From Lepidostoma basale (taxonomy: Eukaryota; Arthropoda; Insecta; Trichoptera; Lepidostomatidae), in assembly GCA_022606425.2 (NCBI GenBank), contig JAHDVF020000001.1, forward strand, positions 558,001 through 622,000: DNA of 64,000 nucleotides, in the 5' to 3' direction. Below the pieces are notes generated by a model. That model saw nothing but the letters and a program-made list of their open reading frames with translations. It ran no database searches and had not been told where the DNA came from. How positions within the stretch are numbered: position 1 is the first letter of the stretch; the number at the start of each line of letters is the position of its first letter. Both the position numbers and the translations under genes were made by a program. Of this stretch, positions 1-12,800 are shown one piece after another.

Positions 1-350
1 CATCTGCTTGTGCGCGAATTTTTGGCCAAAACAACACACCAATAATGCCGCAGCCACCGTATTCCCCAGATCTGACCCCCTGTGACTTTTTCTTGTTCCC
101 GAAACTGAAGAGGCCCATGAAAGGACGACGCTAGGCTACGATTGAGGAGATAAAGACGGCATCGAAGGAGGAGCTGAACAAGATCACAAAAAATGATTTT
201 TTGGGGTGCTTCGAGGATTGAAAAAAACGTTGGCACAAGTGTATAATATCTGGTTGGGATTACTTTGAAGGGGACAAAATAGAAATTCATGAATATATAA
301 ATAATTTTTGAAAAAACACAAAATTCGCGATACTTTTTGAACGGACCTCG
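1..350 (+). mobile_element. mariner transposase C-terminus and 3' end (broken)
   Basis: From base 3 the frame reads PPYSPDLTPCDFFLFPKLK, the third-aspartate region of mariner (DD34D) transposases, followed by the usual C-terminal segment. In-frame stops at 132-134 (TAG) and 219-221 (TGA, probably from TGG) inactivate it. The end of the element is at 350, followed by TA at 351-352. The 5' part is outside the window. Confidence 0.85.
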
Positions 351-365
351 TATATTAAAATAATC

Positions 366-440
366 ACAGATGCTGTAGTTCAGCACTTAGATCATTCACT
401 ACAAAAGTGAAAGATTGCGAGTTCAAGTCTTACTGGTACA
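366..440 (+). repeat. tRNA-like sequence (tRNA pseudogene or SINE head)
   Basis: It has a B-box-like GAGTTCAAGTC and a perfect 5-bp stem around a 7-base loop (TTCAC-TACAAAA-GTGAA) where an anticodon arm would sit, but the base before the would-be anticodon is A rather than T, and the T stem is imperfect. It starts directly after the mariner end. Not a functional tRNA in my view. Confidence 0.35.
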
Positions 441-597
441 AAACTATTATTTAAAAATTTTGAAATATCTGTTCTTCCAATGTCTTTCTGAATTTTCATT
501 ATAATATAGTATTATTTAAAATAAAACATTTAAAAAGACTAAGTCTAAATATCTGAATTGTGAGAATTGTTATTGTTCTAATTTAAAAAAGCTGTAC

Positions 598-889
598 CTT
601 CAAAATTATTGGCAACCAGAGAATATTCTGGCAATTTAAACCAGTTGAGCTCTGTAAAATTGTTGTGTACTGAAGCCACGCAAGAGATGGTAATATTGTC
701 TCCCACCGCGATGGGGTCGACAACTCCTTTGACTCCGAATCCTCCTTCGATATCGGACATGAAGTAGAAAGAGGAGGACTTGGCCGAACCCTGCTCGTTG
801 CTCCCGGTGCAGGTCAAATACCCAGATTGATTGACATAAAGCTCCATGATGGATGATACTGTATAGCCATTCACTGCTCTTAGTTTACT
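598..889 (-). CDS. Pvr: Pvr-like exon 10: end of Ig domain 5, start of Ig domain 6
   Basis: 292 bp, phase 0 in (TTTTCAG) and phase 1 out (GTACAG). It starts SKLRAVNGYTVSS, has NQSGYLTCTGSNEQGSAKSS (second cysteine of domain 5), then VVDPIAVGDNITISC opening domain 6, and ends at ANNFEG. The remaining Ig, membrane and intracellular exons must lie to the left of the window. This is the last exon seen. Confidence 0.83.
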
Positions 890-3800
890 CTGAAAATTGA
901 GAAAATTTAACCATTGAAATATTTTTAAAACACGCTCTACTAACCTGTTACATTTTTATAAAATTAAGAGACAACTGCTTTCAATTATGACTGAGCTTTG
1001 AGCGATAAAACAATTGTCAATAAATTTGGTTAATATTTTTAACCCAGGTGAAAGTATAGAAAGACTTCAAAGGGAGAAGAGGGAGGGAAGGCTTCAACAT
1101 TTGTGTTTGGATTAAGACTCTTCGGAGCATTTACAGTTTTCAGTCTTTACAGTTTGGAAAAAAATATCATGTCTACCTCAGGTGCATTGATAACATGTCG
1201 GAATTCAGATGAAGATTAAAAATGTACAATTTAAAATCATCAAACTTTGATTGAAGATGTTCATATTTAAGCTTTAGAATAACTTTAAAAAAAAAACACA
1301 GTATTTTCACAACATTATAGGTATGTAATTACTTTCCATAGACAAATTTCAAATGATTCTCATTCTTACAGTGTACAAATTTTAACTTTTGTATATTTGA
1401 ATACCGAAGAAGGATGATAACCATCCAATACAGTTTTTCAACACTTGTTTATGATTTTTAAGGGTTATTTTTTTATTAAAAACTAACCTAAAAACGTGTT
1501 TTTGTAGTCAAACATCTCTTCAAAAAACCTTTGATATATTTTTAAGGCAAAACTGCATACTTGTTACATACTTAGTGTTATTTATAACATCAGTAATAAC
1601 TTACAGGAATAGGTTGTGGTCTATACCCTTTGCAATCGCCCGGTGTAACACAAGGTTCAAAGGTCCATTTTACATCTGGCACGGGGAACCCTGATACAAC
1701 GCACTCAATACTGGCAACAGTTTTATACAAATAAAACTTTTTGGCATTTAGTGTAATTGTAGGTTTAGCTAAAAACAAAAAACATAAAGAGATTAAATAC
1801 TTTTTAAAAATGGAATACTCAAAACAGAGCATTAGAAATAGACGTTCTAAATGTACTTTAGAAGTCAATTTGAGATAACACATTTCTATGTTAAGCGTAG
1901 CATAATAATAGTTGTATAATGGACTGACGTTAAGGAGGCAAAACAATTATATGTATTTCTTTAAATGTTCATATTAAGCTATTTTATAGCTCTTTCTACC
2001 GGCTTTGGTAGAGGCAGGATGGTACTGCAGGCTGGGAGATAGAGCAGTATGTGCTGATGCTATTAAAGACATTAATTAATTAAGACGTTCTTCGTGGCAG
2101 AGTGGTAAGAGCTCTGACTGCCATACCGAAGGTCCAGGGTTCGATTCCCGGCGATGGCAGTATGATTGTCACACTGACTTTAGTCTGCTGTAGAATTCAC
2201 GTGACAATAAAATGGCGATAGATTAGTTACCTATCACATGTCAAATAGTTAAAAACAAATTTTATACAGTAATTGGGTTCAAAAGACCTGTTGCGTACAA
2301 AAAATAATATGTTTTCTGGAAGTTTTATTATAATTTATGGGAATGACATGTTTCGCCTTGCTAAGGTATTATCAAATGATCAAGTGATACATTTGATAAT
2401 GACTTAACAAGGCGAAACATGTAATTCCTGTAAAATATAATAAAATTACTAGAAAACGGATGTTTTAATTCATATTAATTATTTAATCTGAAGTTTTACA
2501 ACAATGTTCAAGAAACAATAAATATCTAAGACATTCATCAGAAATATAAAAATGGAATTCTCATTGAAAGAAAAAAGTATTTACCTCTGACAACTAAAGT
2601 TAAATTCAATGTCTTTGAGGCGATTCCATTAGAAGCATTGACGGTGTATATTCCAGCATCCTCTAGGGTTGATTTATTTATTCTCAGAACTGTATCCTTT
2701 TGAGATGTCTTTACATCATAACGAGATGTGTGTGCATCTGACCAGATTGACGGTATTGTAAGGTTATGGTTATCATACCTGAAATCAAAAATAATGATAT
2801 CGATTTAATTGTAAATTTCTTATATTTATCTTACAAGACATTTAATATGTTATTAAATTATTCGGATGGCTTGACTACAGTGGGTCAGTATTGCATTTGA
2901 ACGGCCGTAACATTGGAAGGGTGGAAAAATTTAAATACCTCGGCAGCATTCTAACACAATCTCTTGACCCAGATGTAGAGATAAAATGCAGAGTTGAGGC
3001 AGCAAGAGCTACATTTCATAAAATGAAGTCACTCTTCTGCAATAACATAAATTTGAAACTCCACCAGAGAACGATCAAATGCTATGTGTGGTCTGTTGTA
3101 TTGTACGGATGTGAAACGTGGACCCTAAAAATCAACTCAATGACTGGAAGCATTTGAAATGTGGCTCTATTGCCGAATGCTCGGAATTCCCTGGACAGAC
3201 ATGGTTACCAATACCGAAGTCCTGAGGCGAGCTAGAGTTGACAGGGAACTGTCATCAATTATCAAGGATCGGAAGATTTCTTATCTGGGTCATGTACTGC
3301 GTAGGGAAAAGTACCACCTTCTCCAATTGGAGGAGACCCTATTGGAGGGGAAAATTGAGGGACGCCGAGGGTTCGGTAGGAGACAGATATCCTGGCTGCG
3401 GAACGTGAGGGAGTGGACTGGCATCCGAAGTGTGGAGGAGCTGTTCCTAGTGGGGCAGGACAGGGACAGATTCACCGAGGTGATCGCCAACGTTGGGGAG
3501 ACCCAACAAGACACTTGAAGAAGAAGAAGATTAAATTATTTATTAATTAAAGAGAAATTGTTGTTTTGTTAGGAAAAGATTTTATTACATTATTTTACTA
3601 ACTATTTTGAAGAAAATACGAGTATATATTAATGAGACTATTCTTGAGCATAAGTCCCTAAACTTTTTTATTCCGTAGACCACATGCTGATTTTTTCTGT
3701 TACAAACAAGACGCAAATGGCTGTGGATCGGTCACGCTCTAAGACGGAACCCAGCCTGCATCACTCAGGGCACACTAGACTGGTCCCCTATGGGGGGAAA

Positions 3801-6800
3801 GAGGAAGCGAGGCAGACCTAGAGCCACCTGGAGAAGAACCCTGCAGGAGGAGGTTAAGGCAGCAGGCCTCACTTGGGATGATTAGGTAGCAATAGAGTCG
3901 GGTGGAGAAGTTTTCTTGAGGCCCTATGCACCACGGAGGTAACAGGACAAGAAGAAGAAGAGGATTACATAAGTATCACGAAGCAAAACTTTTGGAGACA
4001 GCCTGCCTATACAAGATCCACTCTCGTGGACCCCCATTTACATCTCATACACCGGCAATTTTTTTACCTTGCCGTGGATCCTTTGCAGGTTGGAATCGAA
4101 CCCTAGGGGTCGATATAGACCGCTTTGGGAATGACTATTCTGGTGGATATTAAATAGTTTCGTGAAAACTAGCATTAACTTTATAGTGATGATGTATTGT
4201 AATTGATATCTAATTTCTATTTCCTGTCACTTAACTTATCATAAGAGTCTAGATGATACATACCAAGTAATATTTGGGATTGGGTAACCTTTCACAGTGA
4301 TCTTCCACTGGGCTAGACTCCCAACGCCTACATCAATGACGTCAAGTCCTGCTGGTTCAAAAAGATCGATGAATTGAAAATCCGGATCTGTAAACAAACC
4401 GTACATAGAAATCAATACAATCAATCAATATAAATGGGACAATCTGGAGTGGGTCTTAGTTGATTGCAAGAGTTGTCTTCACTGTGTCCTATGCGGCCAC
4501 TCTCCAACCCGTTTCACCCAAGATAAGTCACACAAATAAAGTAGGTACACCACAATTTTGGTGTACTTGTCCTGAACAGGTTCTGAACTCTTGTGATTCC
4601 TGTCCACTATTTTATGTTCTGCAGCCAGGACAGCTGCCTTCTACTAATTCCCCGACGTCCCTCCACTTTACCCATTAATATCAGTCCAAGGAGGTAGTAC
4701 TTTTCTTCCCTTAGCACATGACCCAAATATAAGACCTTTCTAATTTTCACACTCGACAACAGCTCTCTTTTGGCTCTGGCTCTCTGTAGTACATCTGCAT
4801 TACTGAGCATATCGGTCCACGGTATACAGAGCATTCTGGTTCATTACATTCACTTTGAGAGTCCAGGTTTCGCAGCCATATAGCAGAACATACCATATAT
4901 AACATTTAATCATTCTTTATCGGAGTTTCAAGTTAAGATTATCGGTGCAAAAAAGGTTATCATTTTATTAAATGCAGCTCGTGCAACTTCAATTCTGCAT
5001 ATTATTTCAATGTCCGGCAAGCAAGCAAACGCAATAATTTAGTAAAAGTATTTCCTTTTTGCATAAAATTTTTGGATGCTGTTAACGTATTGTTTAATAT
5101 TAAACATAATCACTCACCTTTTACTGATATTCCTTTTGTTTCCTTATTTTGATTACCATTAATATCGACAACGACGCAAGTGTATTGTCCTTCATCCGCT
5201 TTGGTTGCATTTATAATTGTAAGAGAACTTTTCCCAATGTCTTTCACACTGTTCGAGCCAGAAGCTTTCTCTTTCGTTGTGTTGGTAATTCTGATTCTTT
5301 CTTTCTGCAAACAAATTCATAATATAATTATTTTTCTTCTTCTTTTACAGCCTATTCTAGTCCACTCCTAGACAAATGTCTCCTCCGTATGATGATATGA
5401 TTAAATAGGAAAATAAAAATTCTGTGCGTACTTATGTACGTACTTAAGAATTTATACTTCTTCAGTACGTACAAGTTTTTAAACACAAGAATCGCTGATA
5501 AGTGTTTCACCATACAATGTGGGAAAAAATTAATAAATTATTTATCATTGATGGCTAACTTAATCATGTAACTTTAATAATTGTGATTTGTATTACTAAT
5601 ATTAAAATTATTGTACTAATATATTTGGTATAGGTTCTGTCTTCTTAATAAAAAGTTTTTTACAAATAATATTGTAAATATTACAGTCCGTAATAACACT
5701 ACTAAAATGTGACAGTTTGATGGTAAGGGTTTTCCATTTTTTACGACTAACTTCATAACATTCATCTATAATTTCATGAAATGTTTTTGCAATTTGTGAG
5801 TTGGCAAACGTGAAGTATCCGCCGTTATGTATTATTGATGTCTATTTCATCATGTCCCACTTCCCTAACAGGGTGGGCGGGCAGTTCTCAATTTTACCCT
5901 CTACTAAAAGCACCAAAGTATAACTTCAAAAGGAACAAGTGACATTTTCAATTTAGAAATTTTATTTCTGATTTGTGAAAATAGCTTGGAAGATTTTGCA
6001 GCAGTTATTAAAAATAGCATTGTTTTGAAAATGTATTTTTACAATCATATGCTTTGACAATTGGACTTACTTCAATATTTTTATTTGGGTATGTCCATTT
6101 TAGATGAAAGGGGATCCCATATGTTACTCCAACAAAACAGTCCAACGAAAGTTCACCCCCTTCAACCACATACCCGTTGTAGGAATCGTTTATTCGGGGT
6201 TTTGCTACGGAAGTACTCCTCGCTGTAAATTCATAAAAGTAATATTAATTTTCACAATAGAAAAATAAAAATTTAAAACCCATTATTATATTTGTACGCT
6301 AGTAAGAATAAATAATTTTTCAAGTAAGATATGTTGATAGTTTAGTTTGAATCAAAACTTTAAAACAGAATTTAACTATGAAGCTAATTTACAACTTTAA
6401 AAAGGTAAAAAAAACTTTTCGATAAGTTAAAAATAATTATATGTTATTTACAGGTCTAAGAAAACAATAAATTGAATTTACAGTAAGCTGTTTCCATAAT
6501 GCATTATAATACAATAAAAAATGTGAAAACAAATAAAACATTTAGATTTATTTTGAATTACAGAAACTTGTATAAAAGACTCAGGATTGTAAAAATAATA
6601 AACATGGATAAGTATATATAAATTAAGGCACAGAAAATTAATAGAGAAAAGTATGGATTAAGTAAGCATGGTTAATTATAGTACAAATGAAGCGTAGAAG
6701 AGGACACCATTAAAACCAAACCACACAAGCATGTAAGTAGAAAAAAAAACACAGTACAGACAAAAAGAGCTTAACAGACAAAAGCAGAAGAAAACAAGAG

Positions 6801-9800
6801 AAAGAGAATTTAGAAGAAATAAAAAAGACCAAACTAACCCAGATAGAAGATGAACACATCTAAAAGCCCCATACTAAAATACAATTATCAAAATACTTAC
6901 TTACAATGCAAATTCAAATAAATTTCATATTCGTTACGAACATGTTCACGCGTGGCAACGCAAGTAAAAGAATTATCTGTTACACTTTTTACTTCAAATT
7001 CAAATCCTTTGTGTGGGTCGAACTTAACATTGTCCGTTACCTGGAAGTTTTAAAATAGAGTATCCTTGTGGAGGGCTCACATCCTGACATTAGCATTCAA
7101 GCTGCTTTAGGGAATATGTTTATTAATGCGTGTTATTATAAATATAATGCATTTGAGTTTTCCTTCGTCACACCACTTAGTGATCAAAAACTAGTGTTGC
7201 GTTATTACTATCGACATACTTAGTCATATAAATTTTGAAAAGAATTTTTCAGGTAGTTAAGAACATGTCAAACACACGATTTATTCAGGACAATATTGGA
7301 TTCTAATAGGAATTCCATTGCTTACCCAAAAACTGATCAGTGTGCTTAAAATCTGATATTTTATCATTATCACTCGAATTAGCTTATTAGTAACTCGGGG
7401 ACAGCTGTCACTTTTACGTTCAAGTTCAAATTTTCTGAAGGAAAAAAGTCTATGAAAATTGTTTATAGCGCAAAGTTAGTAATTATTGTCATAGGCGATT
7501 AATGATGAAATTACTTTTTTGAAGCAAATATCAATGTCGTCTTGAAAGTATTTACCTAGATTCGAGACGGCATTGGCAAATATACCTAATAATATCATAG
7601 ATGTTGAATTGAACTTCGAATATTATAAGTTACGGCGGCGCGCAGTGGCGCCATCTCGGGGTAATATCTATATTTTATAAGATATTTTATTATTTGGTGG
7701 ACGTAATAACGCTAATGTTTTTATGAAATATTGCCATATATGACAGTAGGTTTAAAAAGCCATAATGCATATTCTGGTTAAAGCGACCGATGCTAATGCG
7801 ATAGATGTGGAACATACGCATAGTGACGAGGTTGAAATACTCCATCATGTATGTGCCGTCGCGGCTAAAGGTGCAATTGTAAATGTAGGCTGTGTCTTCC
7901 TGGTTAATATCGTGTATGATGAACCCAGCGCGCCGGTCATACCCTATGGCTCTGCCGCGCAATATCTCTGAGGGCTTATCAGGCACAATCTAAACAGTGG
8001 ATTAAGGTTGTTCATTTAAGAGTAATAAGGCTACGGCCACACAGGTTGGAGCCTCGCTTGGTGCTTAGAGTTATTCTGAGAACTAAGTGACATAAATATG
8101 ATATACTATGGCGATGGCCGCACTACATGATTCGCGCCATGCTATTTGACTGTACAGGGTACTTCAACCTACGTTCCGGAAATTTTTTGAAGGGTTCCGT
8201 GAAAAATTACCGTTGAACTGTACAATAATCTATAAATAATGATGGTCGTAGTGCAGAAGGTGCACGGGACAAGAGTCATGTTAATTTTAATGTTGATTGA
8301 TGTCTGTAACAAAATTTACTGCAAAAACATTAAACATTTATACAATCACCTCTTAATTTCAAATTCAACAGAATTTTGGCGAATTACTTTGTTTTCATTT
8401 TCTTTCAATTAATTATTTTGTTTTTATGTGCTTAATAAAGCCTAGAGCTCAATTAATTTTTTCAATAATAATGATATATTTCTAAAAACTATTCTAAAGA
8501 ATGATGACAAATACATTATCTCAAATTACGGATTTCATTAAAAATATCGTAAGTCAGAAAGATTCCAAATGCAATTAAAGGTTTGAGAACCCTGGATAAG
8601 CTTATCACTTGGCACCAAACGAAACACTTCGGCGAGACCTTAGCCTTTTGCAATCAAATTTTATGTTTTCTATATTCAAATTACTCAAAAAAAAAACATT
8701 TCATGGTACCTACATGATAAAAAATTATTCAAGAAAAAAAGTATTATGAAACCAATTATACTTTATTTATCATTGCAATGTTTTATGAAGCTTATATTTG
8801 ATTTATTTTAATTAAATTTTAGAACGAAATTACTTTGTGAGTGAAAATTAAATCACTTGGTTTAGCTTGTTACTGTGGCAACATTTGACTTTTTGAATAT
8901 GTCAGCTAGAATTTCACATAGATAAACGTTATTTTCAAATAACATTTCGTATATGTATGTATTTAAACTTTTTGGGCAAACAGCTTTTTAAAAAAATTAA
9001 ATTGCATTATGCCCACATATTGTATTTGATGTTTAAATCTTGAAAATAAATAATTAAAACAAGTTTATAAAAATATTAATTTTCCAAACCTGAACATCGT
9101 GACGCAATAGAATGACATTGACATTGGGAGCCGATGGTCGACACGGTATAATCACAGAATCGTCGGACCTTCCTGTTATAACGGTATCCGTAGGTACCAT
9201 AATTCTTTCAGGATCTAAATGCCGAGAGGAAATTAATATTTTAATAACGAGCCCTTCAGAATAAAATTGCAATAATGTATTTGCAAATATCGCTTATATT
9301 AATTTCATTGCAGCTGAATCTGTGCTTAAATGAGTTAAAAATTATTGATTATTTATTTTTATGGATAATATTTCTAACGGTTTGTAACAGCGCAATAAGA
9401 ATTCAAACGGTTTGTGTTTGAAACAATATAAAAAAAAAAGTATTAATTTCTGCAATTTTTATTTCATTTCACGTGTGGTCACCGTTTTTTATATCAAACT
9501 ATTATAATTAATCCCTATTGTGCGGCTAGCTACATTTGCAGTCTAAAAATATGTTCCAAACCGTGGCAGACTACATTTGCAGCTCATAGGTGAATATATC
9601 TTATTAAACATACGAGTATGTTTAGTTATTCTTCAAAGAGTTCTTTTTATCTCAATAGCCATCATTTCGGGAATTTTCTTACAAGGTTAATCGCCATTTC
9701 TTTTGATTTCTAATATTATGACTCAGACATACACAGTTATGAGAATTTTTTTTTTCTTCTCATGTATCAGATAGTGCCATGATATCTTTGTACAGGGCCG

Positions 9801-12800
9801 AGACTATCTCTATGACCATCGAATTCTGACCAAACATTACTGCAGCTTCTTCGTTTGAAAAAAACGTGAACTGTTAGACTGACTGAGAATTGTTTTTTGT
9901 AAAAGACAACCCAGCTGAGAGAAAATGAAACGCTTTAACATTTTTTTTATTGCCTTCACAATTCTTTATCTCGTCATAAGCCTTAACATATAATACTTTC
10001 TAAAGTTGAGGTGTTTCTTTATTTTTTTCTGGCTAACCTCGTACCTATCGAATCGCTCACAGGCGGTTCAGGTCGCAGGTGAAGTGTCCCCTTTCCTCAT
10101 CGTCGACTCTGGAGTTCCCCAGGGATCAGTGCTCGGACCTCTTCTATTCATAATATTTACGAATGATGTGGCCAAAATTAATTCCTAACTACTAAATTGT
10201 GCGTACTAAAATAAACTGGGCAAATTGTTTGAGCTACAAATGTAGTCAGATGCAGGTCGAGATAATTGTTTACTGCTTATGAAGCCACCCACATAATAGG
10301 GGTTAAATAAGTACGCATGTTTCAGTAAACTTTAATATACGTATGTGTATATAATTGCGATCTTGTGTTTATATATTTTAAATGATATGACCACGCAATG
10401 CAATTTTTTTGTAATAAATTAATGAGTTTAACTTTTAATGAGATTCTAAAAAAATAAGTATTCAATTTCATGCACTGACACATTATTATTCAACTTTTAC
10501 AAACCGTTTAAAATGACCATGTATTTTAGATATATGTATGTATGTGTACGGTTATCTTATTACCATCTACAAAAACGTAAATTCTTCTCCCGTTTCCTAC
10601 GGTAACTGTGTCTTCCGTGCTTGTGTCATAATCGTCAGTATCATTGAATTGGCAGGTGTAATATCCAACGTCCACCACGGTCATGTCAACTAAATCAATA
10701 CGTATACCATAAGGGTATTCATCTTCCGGAGTATGGTATACGTTGATCTCGTAGTTGGCCGCCTTCAGGTCGTCTACGTTGGCGTTGTTCGGGGTGATCC
10801 ATTGTACAGGTCTTTTGGCGTAGCATTGTAATGTCAGGTTATTCCCGGATGTGATTACAATTTCGCTTTCATTTGGGAATATCTTCGGTGGGTCGTAAAC
10901 TAGAAAATCTGGAAACAATCATATTTTTATCACTTGAATTAAAGTATTCAAGTCATTTGAGTCATCGTAAAATGAAAATATCTCATTATTGTAACATAAA
11001 CGAAATATTGAGGAATATCACAGAATTATATCTTTAATTCGAAAATTGTTGAATAGATTTGAATAAAATTTGTGGTAGTATTATTTCGGATGATTGACGA
11101 TACGAAGGCTTTATTTTAAATTATAGTCAAAATTGAGGAAGCTAGCAGGACATGGAAAAAATAATAAGATCGTCGATCGATTAACTTACCAACCATCACG
11201 CCGTCTCCCCGAAAGGGTAGGCAGAAATAATGGACTGTCACACTTTTACTGATGCGGCACTCCATCCTTCTCTTTTCGCCCCGCGGGAGACGCGGTGTGA
11301 TGGGTTGCGAACCTCATCGGTCGATCGATTAACAATAACAGTAAAAACAACATCGCGATTAATTGCATTATTTCATAGTTTTAAATAAACATAGATAAAT
11401 GTAAGTGGATAAATGGATTCATATTGTTTTATTTGTATAGGTATATCATTGTTTTGTTTTGAGTTTTATATGTTTTATAGTGTATTTGTTTCTGTTTTAT
11501 AGGATAACAAATTACAAAGCAGTTCTGAAATTTTATAAATGCTAAATTGAGTAATTTTTAATTACGTTCATTATCAATCGGCTTCGGAAATAAATTGGCT
11601 CGTGTTCAACCAGATAATATGGAAGTATTAAAATTATTAAAATAAAATAAAAATATTTAGTCCATTGTTTTGGCCGAAACACCATGATACTTCAATATTA
11701 TTACTGTTAAAATTTAAAACATTGTTATAATATCACAATTTCTTGTTATTCACTAAGTGAAGCCTCTGGTGACACCGGTGGGAAGAGCAATTAGTCTGCT
11801 GAACGCGGTCTCCTCGGAGATCGAAGTATTTCATGTTAGTGAAAGTACGTTCAGGGGGCAAATACTATTGACTTTAGAAAGTATCTTGTCTTCCTAATGT
11901 CGAACCATCTCTAATGCGTTCCTGGTACTTTGTTGTATTTTTATGATATTTTACCTGTACTTAATAGATGCCTTAAACATTTTTCTGTTTGTAATGTCTA
12001 TTGAGTTAATAAACTGATTTGATTTGATTTGAAATTGTGATATTATAGCAGTGTTTTAAATTTTAACTGTATTTTTTTTAATTAAACTTAAAATTACTTA
12101 AAAATATATAGATTTTTAAAAAATTAACAATGAGCTTTTAAAAATAAGTTTTTTTTTTGTATTTATAACAATTTTATATTCAGAAAAAAAAAAAATTGTC
12201 CTTATAAATGTAATGTTAAAATGTCATCCACACAATGTCGACTAAATCAACACGTATATCATAACTACTCGTATATTCGTATTCCGGAGTTTAGAGAGAA
12301 TAGTTCTTAAGTTATGTCTACTTATAGTAGATGTAAGTAAAATAAGCTTAAAAAATTGAGATTACACATATAACTTTTAATTGAAATGTAAGAATATACT
12401 TCTATTCCATCGAATCGAATGTAATCGATTTGTGATAATGGTTATATCTATATGTTTTTTTATTCATTCAATGCATTAGCAAACGATGTTAGAACAATCT
12501 TATGAAGCACTTAAATTATAGCGTGACATTTTTAAACAAACGAAAACACTTACATTTTGTTTTTACACCACCTATCTTTTAGAAAATAACAACCGGTTCG
12601 CTCTTATCCTAGCTTCGTCAGGGTAACAAAACCCAGGCGAGGCTCATCTTGGAGCGATACCGGTTGGTAGATTAAATAACAAAATATGTTAGTATTACAT
12701 TTGTTTTATCTTAAAACAGTTCGAATCCTTTTTAGTTTCAATCGTGCGGACGAGCAAAGAGCGTGCTGTGTTAGTTATTATACGAGTATATTTTATATGT

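Noticed and set aside
7690..7817. Extension of exon 4a further left (TMRMFHIYRIS...)
   Set aside because: The frame stays open but a strong donor (GTATGT at 7817) ends the exon in the phase needed by exon 5, and the extension lacks Ig-like sequence.
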